Source of the DNA: Symbiodinium microadriaticum
Taxonomy: Eukaryota > Sar > Dinophyceae > Suessiales > Symbiodiniaceae
NCBI GenBank assembly: GCA_001939145.1
Contig: LSRX01001530.1
Coordinates: 1 to 64,000, forward strand
Direction of reading: 5' to 3'
Length of the DNA: 64,000 nt
Of the stretch, positions 59,201 through 64,000 are shown piece after piece. Below the pieces are notes generated by a model. That model did no database searches. It was not told the origin of the DNA and saw only the letters and a program-made list of their open reading frames with translations. Every line of letters starts with the position of its first letter. The first letter of the stretch is position 1. The position numbers and the translations under genes are program-made.

Positions 59201-60193
59201 TAAAACATGGGCTGGTGCCTTCGCTGGTGGTGATGGGGCATCATCGTCAAACAGCGACGATGCTCCACTTTTCGCAGGCGATGCCTTCGGCAATTGGCAA
59301 TCTGCAAAACTCGCTCTTGCCCACCTCCGTTGATGGCCTTCTGTGCTGGGGGAGCAGGCTCATCGTCAAAGAGCGAGGCCATGGGCTTCAACGAAAGCGC
59401 CTCGCAACGGCAGACTTCACGTGCCCGCAGGCGGTGCTCGAATTGCGAGTTCTGCAGACCTTCGGATCCGCGGGCTTCGCCGGAGCGGCAACCTCCGTTT
59501 TGCTCGCGGCGTCACAAAACACCCGGTGTGGCAAGCTCAGGATGCGGCCGGCGCAGGCATCTCCGGCTCGTCAAACAGCGAGGATGTTCCACTCTTCGCG
59601 GGGGATGTCTGGGCCGCCTTGGCTCAACATGTCAACTGGCAACGGCCAGAGTATCTCCTAGCGTTCAGCTCGAGGTTTGGACCTGTGAGCTTGGCACAGG
59701 TAAGCTGCCGCTGTCGTCGAAAAGGCTGTCGGTAGGCCTCCGAAACGCAGCACCGGAGCTCATGTCCGATTCAACCTTAGCGCACCTCGAAGATGGCTTC
59801 CCACCAGGCTTGCCTTTGCCTTTGCCCTTGCCTTTCGCCTGTCACGGCAAGGCGCAGACCCTGACACCCTGACTGTTGCTATGAGGCCTTGGGACCAGGA
59901 ACTGGAAGGGGTGGACCGCCGGCACCGACCGGTCCACCAGCATCCTCTCCCTGACACACGAGTCATCGATGGAACGATACTAAACGTGCTCTCAATGCTC
60001 GATGTTGCACAACACAGGATCTACGAGAAGAACGCTTGGCTTACTCAAACTGGCTTGGGCAATCCAGGACTAGTTATAGTGCGAATGACCTATGAAGCAG
60101 CAAGAAAAGCCAGGGGCTGGGACAGCTGCGCTGACAATTGCTTCACAGTCACCGGAAGCATCCTTCCCTACGGTCGTAGTAAGCAAGTAACGA

Positions 60194-60243
<50 letters not shown>

Positions 60244-60299
60244 CAGTAGTAGTAGTAGTAGTAGAAGCAGCAGCAGGAGGAGGGGTAGTAGTAGTCGTC

Positions 60300-60335
<36 letters not shown>

Positions 60336-60418
60336 CTCCTCCTCCTGCTGCTGCTGCTGCTACGACGACGACCACTAATACAGCAGCAGCAACAACAACA
60401 ACAACAACAACAACAACA

Positions 60419-60454
<36 letters not shown>

Positions 60455-62231
60455 GCTACTAACTAATGATCATAATAATAAGAATAAGAATACTACGACG
60501 AATAAAGAACTGATGGATCCATCTTCGAGGCAACTTTTGTCCACAGGCTAGGCATCTTCGGGCTCTCTTTGGCCATGCAGCTCAGGCTTTGGATGAAATC
60601 GATGCAGCGGCTGCACCTTTCGTGGCAGAATGGAGCTGCACTGGGGCGGCGCTTATTTCTTTCTTGCGTGCTTCTGTGCCGTAAAGACGTGAGCGCTTGG
60701 ACGTGCCTGACACCCGGGCCCAAAGGGGCACAGGTCCAGCAATGGCTTCGCGTCCGAAGCTGCTCCGCGGCGCCGATCGTGGCCATTGTCGATGGCCTTT
60801 CCTGAGTCTGAGCTGTGTCTTAGGGCCAGAGAGTCCCAGTCCCAGTCTCACAGCTTTCTTAAGTGTCCTCACAAGAGTCAAGCAGTAAGTCCCTAACATC
60901 CTCTCGTTGTTAGCCAAGGCACGGCACAAGCTTTGGAAGGGCTCACGTTGCCTCTCACGAGATGCCTCCGACACATGCGAGGCAGCGACTGCTATTCCAC
61001 ACGGATTTCCGTCGGTCCCCAAGGCAGCGGATCCCTTGACTGGCACATCTTCTTCACCCTCCTCCCCTCGTCTTATCCTCTTCTAGTCACCCAGCCTCGG
61101 CGTGTGAATCCGATCCAGGACGCCCCCGGAATAGCCAAGGAATCGTACATGCAGGTTGGGAGACCTGACAGGATCTCAGACTGCTCAAATCTGTGCAAGA
61201 GATGATGCGCGACGTCTGTGCCAAGAAACCAGAAGCTTGAAAACTCAGGATGCATGCATTTATGCCTGTGTAGAAATCTTTCATGTTCCAAGAGTGTGCC
61301 TCGACTTCCACTTCCTCGCGCCCAGATCCCAGCTTCAAGCGACAGACCTCCAAGCCCGATCCGAACCTCAAATCGATCGAGGACTATCGGCAGAGTGTCG
61401 GAATCCTTTGGGGTCCTCGGCGGCCGGGCTCCAGGCGGGCTCTCTTTGCCCTGCGTGTCGTGCCAGTCGCAGACCCGCTGGAGCAGGGCTCGCCAGAGCG
61501 TGTAAGCCGTGTAGGCATCGATGGTCGCCCCTCTCCATTCTTCGTTTCGGGAACCGGGGAGCAGGGACAGCAGCCGGGCCTTCGCTGCTTCCATCGAAGT
61601 CTCCGTGATCCATATCTGGATCGTGACTCCACACGAGATCCTTGCAGCCAGGCAAGTGTTCACCTTTCTCTTTCCCCCCGAAAACTTTACAGCTCGGCCA
61701 AAGTTCGCTGGGAGATCCGAAGCTCTTGGTGTAAAGCAGCCCGCGCTCGCTGTACATCCCCCAGTGCATCGCCACGTGCGCAACGGCCGGCATGGCAAAT
61801 CCATGCCTTCGCTGGTCTTTCAATGAACTTTTCCTAGCAATCGCCTGAGACAGCCTTTTTACAATTATCATTCTTCTTCTGCTTATTACGATCATTGTCA
61901 ACTCGAAAATTACTACTCGTGTTGTTAGTCTTATGATCATTGCTGCCATGATTGTCAAAATGACCATTCTTACCATTGTTATCCATATTATCTCTCTATT
62001 ATCACTATTATCCTTATTATCAGTACTATTGTCCTTCTTATCCTTATTATCCTTGTTGTCCCCAGCATCCTTTGTATCCTTAGTATCATTATTCTTATTG
62101 CTATTAATTGCACTGATTTTGCTGTGCATCTGAGGAGCAGCGGCTCTACGCTGGCCACCTCACTCCAACATCGGGCAGCGCATCGCAGCTGCCTCATCTC
62201 GAAGCGCTGGTGCTCGGTGGCCTTACTCAGC

Positions 62232-62277
<46 letters not shown>

Positions 62278-63755
62278 TCTCTAGCTCTACATGTGTTGAA
62301 TTCTCGTGACAGTGAGGTGCGCACACAGCATGAAGCTGCGATCAACTGTCGGAGCTTTGGGTGATCAAACGTCACCATCGGCCCCATCAACGAGTGCAGG
62401 TGCTGAAGTGATCTTGTCTGAAAGCCTCTTTCGGGTTGTTTTCCACTTTCCTACAGGGGTGCGAACAATACGTAAGTCAGTCTCCATAGAGCATGCACAA
62501 AGGCTGTCTTGCACTCGTCGGGCCGAAATGCTCCAGCTTGAACGGGCAGCGAGCTGCAACAGTCTTTGCTTGTAGTCTACATCTGCTCACTTCGCTGGCA
62601 GTCTCGCCTCGAGCGGACCACCTCTGCGGGCGAAGAGTGCGTTCAAGGAAGACACCAAGTCAGGTGCCTGCCGGGATCCAGGCTTCGCGGACTTGTCAGA
62701 AAGTTTGAATGGTGTTGCAAGGTCTGTCACGAACACCTCCTCAGCAACCGGTTTCGGCAATGCATCGTCATGGTGCGAGCTCTCCAGTGCCTCTCGACAG
62801 GCAACACATTCACACTTTCATGCGCTCTCTGCAGTCGCATTCACTCAAAGCTAAGCGGGGCGGTCGCAGTTCCGGGTGCGCGCCTCGTGCTCCTCTTGCT
62901 CCGCCTGCTCCGCCTGCTCGGCGTGCTCGGCGTCCTCCTGGGCAGCCTCGGCCTGAGGCTGAGGCTGAGGCTCCTCGAAACGCGGAGGACTCGGAGGGTC
63001 TTCCGCCAGGAAATCCTGCGCATATGCACACACTGCACGCGGTGAATTTCTAACCGTTTCGGACCTACAGAGCTGGAATATGAGCTTTGACCGATTTCGA
63101 CGGGTCCGCCACGGACTGAGGAGCATCCCAGCTGCTATGCCAAGCCTGGCGTCATGCGATCATGGATCACGCGCGAAGAATCCACAACGCGCTCTTCTGT
63201 TGGACTCGAAACTTCGAACCGTCAGATGCCCCGTGGTCTCGTGGAGCTCCGTACTGTGCATCTCGTGGCACATTCTGCCAGAGCCCTTACCGAATATTTG
63301 TTGCAGGAGCAGGCCTCGCTTCCAAGCACCAAGGGAAGCGCCGGCCAGTCCTCGTCTACCTGAGATCTTTCCGTCTTCCCCAGCACAAAGAGAGCCGAAG
63401 GCCATGCGGCCACGCCTTCATGTGGACGAAGTCCTGACCCAGACTGAAGGCTTGCCGGATTGCCTCGATCTCAGCCTCGAGAAGACCGCAAAGAGCCATT
63501 AAAAAAAGGTGAAAACTTGGGGGGCTCGAGCCTCGGGCGCGGTCTCCACGTCTAAGTTCGACCAGATGTCCTCTTTGGATGTGCTTCAATCTGAGCTTCA
63601 ATCCCCAAAGAGCCCATACTTTGCTCCTCCACAGCCTCTGCCGAGGCCTGGCGCCGCTCTAACACACTGTCAGGGGAATTTTCCGAGGCGGCCCTGGCCT
63701 CCAGGACAGTGTCCTCCTCGGTCTCAACTCTGTGCTCCAGGAACTGGCTCTGTGC
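56285..63755 (-). CDS. WASH complex subunit 2 (FAM21)-like, 5' end off window
   Basis: The exon starting at 63,755 (acceptor GAAG|GCAC) reads AQSQFLEHRVETEEDTVLEA. It matches the conserved N-terminal 'QFIENRV' block of FAM21 that binds the rest of the WASH complex. The next exon near 63,460 reads AEIEAIRQAFSLGQDFV. Then come short exons, each with one LF-acidic motif: LFDD or LFDE at plus-strand positions 59,713, 59,567, 59,362, 59,243, 58,633, 58,511, 56,844, 56,632 and 56,307, and IFDD at 56,432. Several are flanked by AG and GC/GA and sized 63-75 nt. Two adjacent ones (near 58,640 and 58,515) are both 75 nt and start with APLTLK. In the family these motifs recruit the complex to retromer on endosomes, controlling actin. 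The middle acidic region may include 63,010-62,870. The N-terminus lies beyond 64,000. Confidence 0.75.
60198..60465. repeat. Inverted trinucleotide microsatellite
   Basis: (GTA)n, then CAG and AGG units, GTC/GTA units, then CTCCTC, CTGCTG, CAACAA and finally (CTA)n. The left half is roughly the reverse complement of the right half, so a long hairpin is possible. It lies in an intron or spacer of the WASHC2-like gene. Confidence 0.9.
60466..62863. other. Intronic or unassigned stretch in WASHC2-like gene
   Basis: Minus-strand segments at 61,650-61,450 (includes EAAKARLLSLLPGSRNEEWR then ATIDAYTAYTLWRALLQRV) look coding but belong to no family I recognise. A TTAT/ATT-type microsatellite runs at 61,990-62,110, and (CAG)n lies at 62,232-62,277. 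Confidence 0.4.
62232..62277. repeat. (CAG)n microsatellite
   Basis: About 15 AGC units. Confidence 0.95.
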
Positions 63756-64000
63756 CTTCAGCGATAAACTTGGATCACGGATCACGGGAATGCACAGGCA
63801 GCCGTAGGCAGCTGTAGCTCTAGGAGCAATGCTAGGACTTCCAGGCTGCAGGAGGCCATGCGTAGCTTCAGGCCCACAGCCTGGACGATTGACGCTCACC
63901 CAAGGACTCAGATTCTCTCCGAGACTCTAGGGGTTTAGGGTTTAAGAGCACCTCTGCTCTCTGAGTTACGATGCTGGCATATGCTTCTCACAGGGAAAAG
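63756..64000. other. Window edge; telomere-like scrap
   Basis: Presumably intron of the WASHC2-like gene. It includes GGGGTTTAGGGTTTAAG at 63,929-63,945. No exon recognised. Confidence 0.4.

Noticed and set aside
1..64000. CRISPR arrays, bacterial operons, phage or transposase genes
   Set aside because: The sequence is eukaryotic with spliced genes. The tandem repeats lack spacer structure, and no transposase, integrase or reverse transcriptase motif was seen.

Overview
The window looks like dinoflagellate nuclear DNA, probably Symbiodiniaceae-like. The evidence is internal. Two gene families, ribosomal protein S19 and gamma-glutamyl hydrolase, assemble into full-length proteins only if introns start with GC, GA or GT and end in AG. 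That loose donor rule is typical of dinoflagellates. Short introns, dense microsatellites and TTTAGGG-type repeat scraps fit the same picture. I looked for relic spliced-leader sequence upstream of genes and saw none. A run of Ns at 11,162-11,632 is an assembly gap.

Every gene I could recognise or partly reconstruct lies on the minus strand, so the window reads as one unidirectional block. From high to low coordinates (the direction of transcription) it holds: a WASHC2/FAM21-like gene with many LF-acidic motif exons (63.8-56.3 kb, 5' end beyond the window); exons of an unassigned possibly membrane protein (56.0-53.7 kb); a second LF-motif block, either the 3' end of the WASHC2 gene or a paralogue (50.9-48.9 kb); a repeat-rich interval with three adjoining minisatellites (45.5-43.7 kb); an unassigned gene (43.4-41.8 kb); a complete ten-exon gamma-glutamyl hydrolase (39.6-37.0 kb); a DEAD-box RNA helicase with a large microsatellite-filled intron (35.8-30.1 kb); an intronless nucleoredoxin-like gene (29.5-28.7 kb); an unassigned gene (28.7-27.8 kb); two tandem RPS19 genes (27.1-24.2 kb); a gene-like stretch carrying nine copies of a 39-nt putative microexon, six of them in a 502-bp tandem array (23.4-20.9 kb); a small acidic protein (20.2-19.6 kb); exons of a THEP1/NTPCR-type nucleotide triphosphatase (19.4-17.7 kb); an ankyrin-repeat gene broken by an 8-bp tandem duplication (15.3-14.9 kb); a GNAT-type acetyltransferase fragment (14.8-14.3 kb); an unassigned coiled-coil-rich gene (10.9-9.4 kb); a helical-repeat protein (6.6-5.5 kb); and possible exons of another gene (2.8-2.4 kb).

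The most interesting signals are two. First, a 39-nt cassette encoding GGAAALLTRPPPQ recurs nine times. It is always preceded by AG and followed by GA or GC, and almost all variation falls at third codon positions. Second, the two RPS19 genes are nearly identical over exons 1-6 including introns, yet exon 7 differs at 13 of 51 bases, all synonymous. That is a clear mark of partial gene conversion. The genes do not form a metabolic operon. They are a mixed housekeeping set (translation, RNA processing, folate turnover, redox, endosomal actin regulation).
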